From the IMG/VR virus record IMGVR_UViG_3300017959_000001, positions 1 to 25,916 of that record: a stretch of 25,916 nt of DNA. One strand, written 5' to 3'. The notes below the pieces were generated by a model. It searched no databases and was not told the origin of the DNA. It saw only the letters and a list, made by a program, of their open reading frames with translations. The stretch is from a virus. The translations under genes were made by a program, and so were the position numbers. This document shows, piece by piece, positions 6,849 through 14,283 of this stretch (position 1 is its first letter; the number at the start of each line of letters is the position of its first letter).

Positions 6849-9800
6849 TAGAAACTTCCTCCAAGTCTAGTATTTTTATAGTTTATATCATTAATTGCCT
6901 GATTCATATAACGTGCCGAAGCTTGAGCAATTGTTTTTCCGTCAAGTTGAACGCTAACGTCAACAGGTTTATGTTGATTTTGTTGATGTTGTTGAGCTAT
7001 TAAACCAATCAATTGACGAAGTAAATCATTGTTTTCGTTTTGTTTCTTATCTGCTAGTGAAGAAGGTGTGTATTTTGCAACAGTACCACTTGCAGCATAG
7101 TTACCACTAGAGTAATCAAGCGAACCAAGTGTGCTTGAGAAATCGGAAATAGAACCTAAAAGTCCACCACCTGAAGCACTTACAGCCATTTCAGATCCTA
7201 CACCAACACCTTCTGCTGTAGCACCTATTTGACCTGTTTGAGCACTTACATTGATACTAGATGTACTAGCACCAAAAACACCCTTAACTTTATTGATAGC
7301 ACCTTTTACTCCGCCCATGATACCATCAATAGCATTTTGAGCTGCTTTGAAAGGGTGCGTTAAAATGTTTTCAAGACCGTTCCACACGTTTGAAATAGTT
7401 GATTTAACACTATTAACCGCACCACTAATAAATGATTTGATACCGTCCCAAACACTACTAATAGCCTTTGAAATACCGTTCCAAATACTTACAGTTGTAC
7501 TTTTAATCGAGTTCCAGTGGCTATAAATAAACGAAACAATCCAACCGATAGGTCCACTAACAATTACAAGAATTGTTGAGCCCCATTTTTTGAAGAATCC
7601 TAGAATTGCATTGATACCTTCATTAGTCAAACTTTTTGCTTTTTGCCAACCACTCTCAAACCATTTAGCAATACCGTTCCACATACTAGCAATTGCACTA
7701 CCTAATTTTTTAGACCATGCAACAATTGTATCCCAGTTTTTATACAATAGAACACCTATTGCAATAGCAGCTGCAATACCTAAAAGAACCAAACCGATTG
7801 GTCCTAATAAGAAATCAATCGCAGTTGCAAGTGCAGAAGTTGTTGCTGCAGCAGCAGTACTTACAACTTCCCATATTCCCCCAGCTGCTGAGAGTTTTGC
7901 AAACACGCCTACAATCGCACCTATACTCGTAATCATTTGACCAGCAATGATTAATACAGGTCCTAACGCAGCTGCAAGTGCAGCAAAAACTAAAATTGTT
8001 CTTTTAGTTCCTTCACTTAAATGTGCAAACCAGTTTACTAATTCTTGAAGTTTTTGAACAACAGGTAAAATAGCTGGTAAAATTTCTGTACCAAATGTAA
8101 CACCTACTGTATGCAAAGTTTCTTTCAATTTTTTAAATTGGTTTACTGGAGTATTTGCCATTTGAGCAGATAATTTTTTTGTCTCTCCATTGGCATTTTT
8201 TGCTCGATCTGATAATTGTCCTAAATAGTCTCCACCTTTATGTAAAAGGATATTCCAACTTGATAATGACTCCTTACCAGTAATAGTAGCAATTGCAGCA
8301 TTCTTTTGTTGGTCTGTCCAACCTTTTGTGCCTTTTTCCATTTCATTTAAAATGGTCGGTAAATCTTTCATTTTACCTTTTGCATCAAATGCTGAGAAAC
8401 CCATGTCAGCCATAGCTTCCTTCATTTTTTTAGTCGGTTTTGTTAAGTTAACCAAACCAGCTTTTAATGAGGTTGCAGCTGTATTAGCATCTACACCATT
8501 CGATTCCAGAACACCGATTGCAGTTGCAGTTTGCTCCATTGGAATACCTAAAGCGTGTGCTGTACTACCAACCGTACTAAATGCCGAACCCAAAGAAGTG
8601 ATACTTGCTTTCGTATGATTTGCGACAAATGCAAATGTATCAGACATATGTTGCATATTTTTAGTTGTTGTAGCAGCATCTTTTGCCTTCATCCCATAAG
8701 CCTCAAGAGAAGAACCCATTTGGTCAACAACTACTGATAATTTCTCATTTGCACCACGAGAAGTATCAAGTGATGTTCTCATTACATCCATAGCCTCTTT
8801 TGCAGAGTAACCGTCCTTAACCAGTGTTAAAAGACCTTCATTAATATCACCTGTTGAAACACCGTAATCCTGTGACCATTGTAAAGAATTTTTACCCATA
8901 TCACTCATGACTTGATTTAATTCTTTTGTGTTCGGTATTTGAGCAGCAACTTCTTTTCGTACGTCAGCCATTTCATGTTGAAATTCTGCAGCAGAGTGTA
9001 CTGATGCTGTAAACGCACCTACAATCGGAGCAGTAACACCAATTGACATAGTTTGTCCCATGTGTTTCATGCTATCGCCAACAGCAGTTATTTGATGAGA
9101 AAGATTTTGAAGTGGCATACTTCTTAATCGACTATCTAATCTAATAAGTTCTGCTTCAGTGTTGTTAGCTTCAACTTTAAAACCATGTAACTTGTTTTCT
9201 GCAGCTTGAATACCAGCCTCTGAGTTGTAGAATTCACTTTTTAAACCAACTAATTTTTGTTCAAGTTTTTGAACTTCTGTTGAGTTTTCTCCAAACTTCG
9301 CCTTTGCTTGTACAAGTTCGTTTTCAGTTTTTGTAATTGCTCCGCCTAATTCACTATGTTTAGCTTGACTTTTAGTAATTGTGTCGTTTAGCTTTGCAAT
9401 TTCACCATTATAAACATCAAGTGTCGCTCTAGCTGTATCAGTTGCGTTTTTTTGCTTATTTAATTCATTAGCAAATTTTTGAGAAGAACTACCAAGTTGT
9501 GCTAATTTAGAATCCATCAAATTAAATTGAGACTGAGCCAATTGTGAAGTTCTATTGATAGCTGCTAGTTTTTGGTCGTAAGTTTGAGTTTTGTTTGTGA
9601 GTTTATCAAAAGATTCTTGAGAAGTTTTTAATTCTCTTGAAAGTTTAGACATTTCTCCCTCAGTTGATTTAATATCTGAACCGAGTTTCCCTAATTTTTG
9701 AGAATTTTTTTGAACTAATTCAGCTTGTTTTTGCCACTCAGGAGAAGTTTTTCCTAATGTTTGCTCAATTTCGTTTAGTTTTTTAACCTGTTTATCAATA

Positions 9801-10060
9801 GTGCTTTGCAACTTTTCATGTTCTGTTTTTTGAACCGTTAGTTTTTTATTATACAGATCCATTTTTTGAGTTGCAGTTGACATTTTTTGAGATAAACCAT
9901 TGAAAGTGTTTTCGAAATTACTAACACCTTTACCAGCGTTCTTGAAATCTTTGTCCAAATTTTTGATTTCACTATTAATAGCGGAAATGGACTTTTGAAA
10001 TTTACCACTATCAAGAGCAAGAGTTACCGACAGACTTGCTATTTCTTGATTTATTGCCAT
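6848..10060 (-). CDS. Tape measure protein
   Basis: 1070 aa, the longest gene, in the canonical place between gpG/gpGT and Dit. ATG 10060 has GAGAGGTG just upstream. Residues about 25-310 are a long coiled coil rich in K, Q, E, L and N. Residues about 325-660 are the TP901-type tape-measure core (AEFQHEMADVRKEV; MGKNSLQWSQDYGVSTGDI; LLTLVKDGYSAKEAMDVM). Hydrophobic, probably membrane-inserting segments lie at about 688-722 and 745-773, with another near 825-850. After these come repeated W-N-G-I segments (SMWNGIAKWF, SIWNGISKAI, NVWNGLENIL). The protein sets tail length and is probably ejected into the membrane. No muralytic domain is apparent. By the usual scale of about 0.15 nm per residue the tail would be roughly 160 nm long (inference). 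Confidence 0.93.
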   Translation of the reverse strand: MAINQEIASLSVTLALDSGKFQKSISAINSEIKNLDKDFKNAGKGVSNFENTFNGLSQKMSTATQKMDLYNKKLTVQKTEHEKLQSTIDKQVKKLNEIEQTLGKTSPEWQKQAELVQKNSQKLGKLGSDIKSTEGEMSKLSRELKTSQESFDKLTNKTQTYDQKLAAINRTSQLAQSQFNLMDSKLAQLGSSSQKFANELNKQKNATDTARATLDVYNGEIAKLNDTITKSQAKHSELGGAITKTENELVQAKAKFGENSTEVQKLEQKLVGLKSEFYNSEAGIQAAENKLHGFKVEANNTEAELIRLDSRLRSMPLQNLSHQITAVGDSMKHMGQTMSIGVTAPIVGAFTASVHSAAEFQHEMADVRKEVAAQIPNTKELNQVMSDMGKNSLQWSQDYGVSTGDINEGLLTLVKDGYSAKEAMDVMRTSLDTSRGANEKLSVVVDQMGSSLEAYGMKAKDAATTTKNMQHMSDTFAFVANHTKASITSLGSAFSTVGSTAHALGIPMEQTATAIGVLESNGVDANTAATSLKAGLVNLTKPTKKMKEAMADMGFSAFDAKGKMKDLPTILNEMEKGTKGWTDQQKNAAIATITGKESLSSWNILLHKGGDYLGQLSDRAKNANGETKKLSAQMANTPVNQFKKLKETLHTVGVTFGTEILPAILPVVQKLQELVNWFAHLSEGTKRTILVFAALAAALGPVLIIAGQMITSIGAIVGVFAKLSAAGGIWEVVSTAAAATTSALATAIDFLLGPIGLVLLGIAAAIAIGVLLYKNWDTIVAWSKKLGSAIASMWNGIAKWFESGWQKAKSLTNEGINAILGFFKKWGSTILVIVSGPIGWIVSFIYSHWNSIKSTTVSIWNGISKAISSVWDGIKSFISGAVNSVKSTISNVWNGLENILTHPFKAAQNAIDGIMGGVKGAINKVKGVFGASTSSINVSAQTGQIGATAEGVGVGSEMAVSASGGGLLGSISDFSSTLGSLDYSSGNYAASGTVAKYTPSSLADKKQNENNDLLRQLIGLIAQQHQQNQHKPVDVSVQLDGKTIAQASARYMNQAINDINYKNTRLGGSF

Positions 10061-10090
10061 TTATATCAACACCTCTCAAAATTTTTGATA

Positions 10091-10128
10091 AAAAAAATAA
10101 TGGCTATGATAACCTCGTATCATAGCCA
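10091..10128 (-). terminator. Strong intrinsic terminator at the gpGT / tape measure junction
   Basis: On the minus strand TGGCTATGATA (10128-10118), loop CGAGGT, TATCATAGCCA (10111-10101), then TTATTTTTTTTA. This is an 11-bp perfect stem lying within the late block. The gpGT stop codon is inside the stem. The tape-measure gene begins about 30 nt downstream. Confidence 0.9.
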
Positions 10129-10640
10129 AATTACTTCTTCGTCGTTGTTGTTTTGTTGTTTCTCATCGCTATTAATTTTAATGTGAATATCTAGTTGAGA
10201 AAACAAGATACGAGGGGTTTGTTCCCAGAAATCTTCGTGGCGTTGTAACACCGTATGCCAACAATATTGAAGATAATCTAAGTCCCAATCTTCATCTTTG
10301 CTTTGACTTTTTAAGGGCGATTCGCTCCCACTTACTTTTTTTGAGATGGAAGTGCTTTCTCAACTAAGTCAGCTAAAAATGTAAAAACATTTTCAAGTTC
10401 ATCAAATGTTAAATGTTCTTCAATTTGTTCTCTAGGAATTTGAGGTTGCACTCGTAAAATTGATTGAACTACAATTTCACTAATAACTGCAAAGTTTTGT
10501 TCCTCGATTTCTTTAAAGATTTGTTGGAATGTTAATTTAATTCCTTGTTTTTTAAGTTCTGTTTGTACCTTGCCAAGTGCCAAGAAATCTAAAATAGCTC
10601 GGTATTTTTGTTCTTTAAATTCAACTGTAGAGTGTTTCAT
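10120..10640 (-). CDS. Tail assembly chaperone gpGT-like, made by -1 frameshift
   Basis: Frameshift product complement(join(10120..10335,10335..10640)), about 173 aa. The zero frame ends CAA AAA AAG TAA. The slippery heptamer A AAA AAG lies immediately before the stop, and a -1 slip continues in an open frame of 71 codons rich in W, H and acidic residues (DLDYLQYCWHTVLQRHEDFW, then LFSQLDIHIKI) to TGA at 10122-10120. This mirrors lambda gpG/gpGT and the equivalent Gram-positive pairs: the short form coats the tape measure and the long form recruits the tail tube subunit. The WH and RHEDFWEQTPR segments look like the usual gpT part. The -1 frame has no start codon or ribosome binding site of its own, supporting frameshifting. 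Confidence 0.85.
10332..10640 (-). CDS. Tail assembly chaperone gpG-like (short form)
   Basis: 102 aa. ATG 10640 has AAAGGGG 7 nt upstream. It is a helical acidic/basic protein (MKHSTVEFKEQKYRAILDF ... FTFLADLVEKALPSQKK) between the major tail protein and tape measure, the fixed place of tail assembly chaperones. It ends at TAA right after the slippery AAAAAAAG, so this is the product when no frameshift occurs and should be the more abundant form. No sequence motif identifies it alone; the call rests on synteny and the frameshift architecture. Confidence 0.85.
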   Translation of the reverse strand: MKHSTVEFKEQKYRAILDFLALGKVQTELKKQGIKLTFQQIFKEIEEQNFAVISEIVVQSILRVQPQIPREQIEEHLTFDELENVFTFLADLVEKALPSQKK

Positions 10641-10682
10641 ATTTATACCCCTTTAATTTAATTTACCGTCCTTTGTGTTACA

Positions 10683-10745
10683 TTTTCGATTAACACAAAT
10701 CAAAAATCGAAAACATAATTCAAAGGGAGAAGGATAAACCTTCTC
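10683..10745 (-). other. Two hairpins between major tail protein and gpG
   Basis: Minus strand: GAGAAGG/CCTTCTC with a 5-nt loop (10745-10727) right after the tail protein stop, then a 9-bp stem TTTTCGATT/AATCGAAAA (10713-10683). Neither is followed by a T run, so they are more likely mRNA stability or processing structures than terminators. No gene fits in this 110-nt gap. Confidence 0.5.
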
Positions 10746-10750
10746 ACTTA

Positions 10751-11353
10751 TTATTTTGTTGTTTGAGTTGTTACAGGTGCTGTAATTGGTAAAATTGACG
10801 GTGCAGTTGTGTACCAACCAGTAATTTGAGTTGCATCAACACCAACCTCAGAAGTATCAAGTGTGCGGTAAATTGCATTGTCATCGAAAGCACGAATTGA
10901 GAATTTTAATTCTGCTAATTCTTCTTCAATTTTATCTTCTGTTGTTTTTGCAGTAATAGAAGATGGAGCAAACTTACAAGCATAGATACAATAAAGAACT
11001 TTTTGAGTTGTTCCTAATTTGTTACGCTCAAATAAAATTGCCATTTCTTGAGATACATCAGAAGCACGAACAGTAAGGTTACCTTTGTCATCGTTTGTTG
11101 CACCGAATAGTAATTCTGTTTCAGCATTAGTTAAACCACTTACTTTTAACGTTCCATCTCCGCCTGTAAAGATGTAATCTGAGTAATCAATTGTATTATC
11201 AGAATAGAATTTTACAGCGTCATAGTTTAATGTTGCATCAATTTCTTTTGCACCAGTTAAAGGCACTGGTACGCTAAATTTACCTGATACTGGGTCGATT
11301 GGTGAAATATAAATATTCTTTAAACCGCCCAGACGTTTTTTCAATGTAGTCAT
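10751..11353 (-). CDS. Major tail (tube) protein
   Basis: 200 aa. ATG 11353 has GGAGGT 8 nt upstream; a TTG two codons earlier lies in that spacer and is rejected. The sequence starts MTTLKKRLGGLKNIYISPID, then has beta-rich segments (KEIDATLNYDAVKFYSDN, YIFTGGDGTLKVSGL, ELLFGATNDDKGNLTVRASD, LGTTQKVLYCIYACKF), typical of the phi13/TP901-type major tail protein. The C-terminus is threonine-rich (TAPVTTQTTK). It should polymerise into the tail tube. The gene is preceded by a late-type promoter motif and a leader hairpin and has an SD matching the anti-SD well, as expected for an abundant protein. Confidence 0.88.
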   Translation of the reverse strand: MTTLKKRLGGLKNIYISPIDPVSGKFSVPVPLTGAKEIDATLNYDAVKFYSDNTIDYSDYIFTGGDGTLKVSGLTNAETELLFGATNDDKGNLTVRASDVSQEMAILFERNKLGTTQKVLYCIYACKFAPSSITAKTTEDKIEEELAELKFSIRAFDDNAIYRTLDTSEVGVDATQITGWYTTAPSILPITAPVTTQTTK

Positions 11354-11364
11354 TAACAACGACC

Positions 11365-11398
11365 TCCGTTTATTAGTAATAAATAAGTTGATTACTTA
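11365..11398 (-). other. Leader hairpin before the major tail protein
   Basis: On the minus strand AAATAAGT-AATCA-ACTTATTT forms an 8-bp stem between the promoter-like motif (11401-11421) and the GGAGGT ribosome binding site. The flank is AT-rich without a clear T run; it may stabilise the message 5' end. Confidence 0.4.
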
Positions 11399-11400
11399 TT

Positions 11401-11421
11401 TATCCCCTTGATATATATATG
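11401..11421 (-). promoter_or_regulatory. Late-type promoter motif, copy 2 (before major tail protein)
   Basis: Minus strand CATATATATATCAAGGGG followed by ATA. It is nearest to copy 4 (CATATAGATATCAAGAGC at 21377-21394) and shares CATATAT and the G run with copies 1 and 3. Function is inferred from recurrence before major transcription steps. Confidence 0.5.
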
Positions 11422-11455
11422 TTTATCGAGGGAATTAATAAATAAAATTATACTT

Positions 11456-11806
11456 TTAAAGGTAATTTATATAGATAAAATCTATGTTTTTACCAAAACT
11501 GTTTTCGTTAAATAAATCATTTGCACCGTCATAATGAAAACCAGCATCTTTCATTAACTTTCTAATTTGAGCCACTTTTGCAAAATCCTCAGGGTGGTCA
11601 TACCAGAAAGAAACTTGAACATAATAAGTTTCTGAATCATTAGTGTCATCTGCAAAGTCAGTTTCCTCATCATTGTAAATGCTAAACAAACAATATGCGG
11701 TTGCTTTTTGATCTGTTTCATAACGTAAATATACAATTGGAATACCAAGAGGTTTCAAAGTATTAACAACCAATTCATTAATTACAAAATCTGAACCTTC
11801 TGCCAT
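11456..11806 (-). CDS. Tail terminator / tail completion protein
   Basis: 116 aa. ATG 11806 overlaps the preceding stop (TAATG). The sequence has the alpha-beta layout of siphovirus tail terminators (DUF3168/gpU-like): an N-terminal helix MAEGSDFVINELVVNTLKPL, then strands (IVYLRYETDQKATAYCLFSI, YYVQVSFWYD), a helix with KVAQIRKLMKDAGF, and a final strand IDFIYINYL. It should cap the tail tube and join it to the head connector. The position directly before the major tail protein is the canonical one. Identification relies on synteny and fold pattern rather than catalytic residues. Confidence 0.75.
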   Translation of the reverse strand: MAEGSDFVINELVVNTLKPLGIPIVYLRYETDQKATAYCLFSIYNDEETDFADDTNDSETYYVQVSFWYDHPEDFAKVAQIRKLMKDAGFHYDGANDLFNENSFGKNIDFIYINYL

Positions 11807-12186
11807 TAATTCTTCAACCCCTTCTGTATTTCATTTACAATAATTCTATTTGCTAAACTTCTTGATTTAATCCAAGAACGTTTCATCCAATGTGTACCAG
11901 CAAAATGTTTTGTTCCCCACTCTTGATAAAAACCATATTGTAATTGTTTATACAATAAAGGGTTTATACCAATTTGCACTTTTCTGTTTGTGCCTGTGCC
12001 TTTTATTTTGCCAATCATTAAAGAGTGTTCCAATTTGTGCGTATCTTTTGGAACCTCGATAGCTTGTTCAGCCAAAACTACTATTGCAGATTTTTTAAGT
12101 GCATTGTCTGTTAAATCTTTTGACAATTTTTTAGGCATTTCTTCTAATTGATGTTGTAATTGAGAGAAATCAACTTTTAATCCCAT
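11806..12186 (-). CDS. HK97 gp10-like head-tail / tail completion protein
   Basis: 126 aa, with a start overlap typical of this cluster. It starts MGLKVDFSQLQHQLEEMPKK, followed by VPKDTHKLEHSLMIGKI, then YGFYQEWGTKHFAGTHWMKR, which contains the hallmark (Y-x-x-x-x-E-x-G-T-x-x-x-x-x-x-P/W-M/F) of the HK97 gp10 family. The C-terminal helix is basic. Members complete the head-tail joint between head-closure protein and tail terminator, matching its neighbours here. It is translationally coupled upstream (12186) and downstream (11806). Confidence 0.85.
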   Translation of the reverse strand: MGLKVDFSQLQHQLEEMPKKLSKDLTDNALKKSAIVVLAEQAIEVPKDTHKLEHSLMIGKIKGTGTNRKVQIGINPLLYKQLQYGFYQEWGTKHFAGTHWMKRSWIKSRSLANRIIVNEIQKGLKN

Positions 12187-12524
12187 TAATGATCAAAATC
12201 CTTCAATAGAATCTCAACATAAAATTCATCTAATTCATCAACACCAAAAATATTAAATAATCTATTTCTAAACGTTGCGTAATGGTGGTCTGTAATAGTG
12301 AAATCACGTCGTCTTCTAACAATTAGTTTGTAACTAGCTTTGATATCAGAAACACCCATATTTAAAAATTCTCGTGTTTTCAACGTTTTTGACTTACATC
12401 TTGTTTTAATAAGTGTTTTATATGTCGAAGCATTGAAACCGTTTGAATCTATACCTTCAACCCTTTCAGAAATCTCGACAAACTCTTTTAATTCTCCAGC
12501 ATCAACTTTTGTGGTTAATCTCAT
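12186..12524 (-). CDS. Head closure protein (SPP1 gp16 / phage head-tail joining family)
   Basis: 112 aa, ATG 12524 overlapping the upstream TGA (ATGA). The sequence has the beta-barrel pattern of head-tail joining proteins: a strand with VEISERVEGIDSNGFNAS, a basic stretch KTRCKSKTLKTREFL, then IKASYKLIVRRRRDFTITDH and FRNRLFNIFGVDEL, ending in an acidic strand YVEILLKDFDH. It seals the bottom of the connector after packaging. The order connector, closure, gp10-like, terminator is the classic siphovirus arrangement. Confidence 0.82.
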   Translation of the reverse strand: MRLTTKVDAGELKEFVEISERVEGIDSNGFNASTYKTLIKTRCKSKTLKTREFLNMGVSDIKASYKLIVRRRRDFTITDHHYATFRNRLFNIFGVDELDEFYVEILLKDFDH

Positions 12525-12838
12525 AGTAAGTTCACCACTGGGTCGCCATTACCTAAATTATAAGTTCTGATTTGTTTAACCATTTCTGCATAAAGTGGGT
12601 CAACAGCAACATCGGTTGAAGTAGATCTGTTTGCATAAAAATCTGAAACTACTTTTAAAAGCAGAATAATTGAAATTCTTTTACCATCAAGGTCAGTAGG
12701 GTCTTGTGTATCAGCTAAGTTGAGAATAAATTCTCTTGCTACTTCTAAAAAAACACCTAATTGAACATCATCTTCTGTCCAATCAATGTGTAAATATTCT
12801 TTAACAAATTCAAAATCAATTGTTGAGAATGTTTGCAT
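12521..12838 (-). CDS. Head-tail connector protein (HK97 gp6-like)
   Basis: 105 aa from ATG 12838; GAGGAG lies 8 nt upstream, so the GTG three codons earlier is not the start. The all-helical sequence (FEFVKEYLHIDWTEDDVQL, FLEVAREFILNLAD, ISIILLLKVVSDFYANRST, YAEMVKQIRTYN) matches the gp6-like connector family, including the V/K-x-Y-L-x-I-D-x-x-x-D-D start and the final conserved Arg-x-Tyr. It attaches to the portal and forms the adaptor ring. It begins 5 nt after the upstream small head gene. Confidence 0.85.
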   Translation of the reverse strand: MQTFSTIDFEFVKEYLHIDWTEDDVQLGVFLEVAREFILNLADTQDPTDLDGKRISIILLLKVVSDFYANRSTSTDVAVDPLYAEMVKQIRTYNLGNGDPVVNLL

Positions 12839-12843
12839 TGTTA

Positions 12844-13032
12844 TCACTCCTCAACTTTCTTGTTTGTTTTTCTTTTTGGAACAGTAACCTCTTTTTCCTC
12901 TTTAATTTCTTGAGCAAAACCAGCTTCAATATATTCTTTAGCTTCTTTGTCATCTAATTCAGTAGTGAAACCATGATGAAAAAAGGTTTTTCCATCACAC
13001 TTAAAAAATGAAGTTATAAATTTTACTTTCAT
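12844..13032 (-). CDS. Small head-region protein of unknown function
   Basis: 62 aa. ATG 13032 is preceded by TAGGAGGT, spaced 6-7 nt. The sequence is MKVKFITSFFKCDGKTFFHH then TTELDDKEAKEYIEAGFA, followed by a Lys/Glu tail. The form K-x-x-F-I-x-x-x-x-x-D-G...x-G...L-D-x-x-x-A-x-x-Y-I-x-A-G-F/Y-A is common among small proteins coded right after HK97-type capsids. It may be a structural accessory or a tail-end peptide. It lies just after the capsid terminator, so it is the first gene of the less-expressed connector group. Confidence 0.6.
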   Translation of the reverse strand: MKVKFITSFFKCDGKTFFHHGFTTELDDKEAKEYIEAGFAQEIKEEKEVTVPKRKTNKKVEE

Positions 13033-13073
13033 AGTGTTAACCTCCTAGTTAGCGTTTCTTAAAATTCTTGAAA

Positions 13074-13111
13074 TAAAAAAACATGGCAACCTCGAGAGAA
13101 GTCGCCATGTT
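13074..13111 (-). terminator. Intrinsic terminator after the capsid gene
   Basis: Minus strand AACATGGCGAC (13111-13101), 10-nt loop, GTTGCCATGTT (13090-13080), then a T run. An 11-bp stem located 6 nt after the capsid stop, with more head genes downstream, probably acts as an attenuator. Confidence 0.9.
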
Positions 13112-13116
13112 ATTAA

Positions 13117-14283
13117 TTATTTTACTGCTAAGAAACGAATCGCTTGAGGGTCAACGATTTTAGCATCAGCATATACATCTAATACTAAAGTATGAGAACC
13201 ACGAAGAGCGTTTTGAGTATCAGCATTGATTTGTTTTAACTCAACGTCTTTTTTGATCATACCAGCGTAAGCACGAGAGAAGTTAACAAGGTAAGCTGCA
13301 GTTTTACCAGTAGCTGGTGCATCAACAACATCAGAAATTAAAATGTCGTTACCAAATAAACGGTAAACTGGTTTTCCTTCAACAACATCACGAGTTAGGT
13401 AGTAGTGACCCATACCGTCCTTAATTTTTGCAACAGCGTTGAAAAGTGGACGTGAGAATACCCATACAGCACCAGCTTGTAAAGTTGGGTGTAAGCTGTT
13501 TAATGTATCCATTAAGTCATCAATAGAAACAACACCAGCAGCTGCAGTTGTAACTTCGCTATCAACTGGAGTATTTACTAAACCTTCGAAAGAATCAGCT
13601 GCAATTGTACCAGTTACAACAGCACGATCAAGAGCAAATCCTAAACGTTGATATAGTTTTTCTTTTGCGTAAGCAACAATATCAATACCTGAGTCATTGA
13701 TTAATTGTTGAGATAATTCAAGAGCAGATCCAGCACGACGTTGTTCTAACTTAACTTTACGGTTTGTAAAATCAGAAGTTGAAACGTTATCAAATTCTCC
13801 AACCCAACCAGCAGTACCAATGCCAGTTTCAGCAAGAATTTCTAAGTTACCGTTTACTGGTGTTAATTTTGGAATCATAGCGAATAGAGGTGCAACCTCG
13901 TTTAATTGCTCGATGATTTCAGTACTTAAATGTGTAGGTACAACATTACCTTGAGTAGTTGTTGTTAATGAACGAACTTCTTCACCATCTTGACGACGAA
14001 TAAATTGCTCTAAACCACGAACTTCTAATTCTTTATTCATAGATTTTTCTTCTCCTCTTTTTTCTGAGTTTTCAACAACTTCAGTAACAGTTTCTTCAAC
14101 TGCTTGTGCTTTTAAAAGCTCAATAGTTTCATCTAAGTTGCGAACTTCTGCAGTAATACTTTCAAATTTTTCTTTTTCCTCTGCGGAAATTGAACGTACT
14201 TCAGTCTCAACAGCATCTAAAAGTTCTTTTGCTTGTGAGTTAAGTGCGTTACGTTTCTCAACTAATGCTTTAATTTTATTCAT
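13117..14283 (-). CDS. Major capsid protein (HK97 gp5-like) with N-terminal delta domain
   Basis: 388 aa. ATG 14283 has AAGGAGG 9 nt upstream and overlaps the protease end by 8 nt. Residues about 1-100 are a charged helical delta (scaffolding) domain (EKRNALNSQAKELLDA, EVRNLDETIELLKAQ). From about 105 the HK97 fold begins: STEIIEQLNEVAPLFAMI, IGTAGWVGEF, LELSQQLINDSGIDI, FALDRAVVTGT, VFSRPLFNAVAKIKDGMGHY, GNDILISDVVDAP, and the C-terminal VLDVYADAKIVDPQAIRFL. The neighbouring protease should remove the delta domain, perhaps near EEVRS-LTTTT (about residue 104; inference). An in-frame internal ATG at 14040 also has an AGAGGAG before it. The gene is followed at once by a terminator. Confidence 0.93.
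   Translation of the reverse strand: MNKIKALVEKRNALNSQAKELLDAVETEVRSISAEEKEKFESITAEVRNLDETIELLKAQAVEETVTEVVENSEKRGEEKSMNKELEVRGLEQFIRRQDGEEVRSLTTTTQGNVVPTHLSTEIIEQLNEVAPLFAMIPKLTPVNGNLEILAETGIGTAGWVGEFDNVSTSDFTNRKVKLEQRRAGSALELSQQLINDSGIDIVAYAKEKLYQRLGFALDRAVVTGTIAADSFEGLVNTPVDSEVTTAAAGVVSIDDLMDTLNSLHPTLQAGAVWVFSRPLFNAVAKIKDGMGHYYLTRDVVEGKPVYRLFGNDILISDVVDAPATGKTAAYLVNFSRAYAGMIKKDVELKQINADTQNALRGSHTLVLDVYADAKIVDPQAIRFLAVK

Noticed and set aside
7590-8737. Plus-strand open frames inside the tape-measure gene
   Set aside because: They mirror the long coding frame on the other strand, lack ribosome binding sites and have no recognisable protein pattern.
13439-13651. Plus-strand 70-aa frame inside the capsid gene
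   Set aside because: Antisense of a strongly constrained capsid sequence; no ribosome binding site or promoter.
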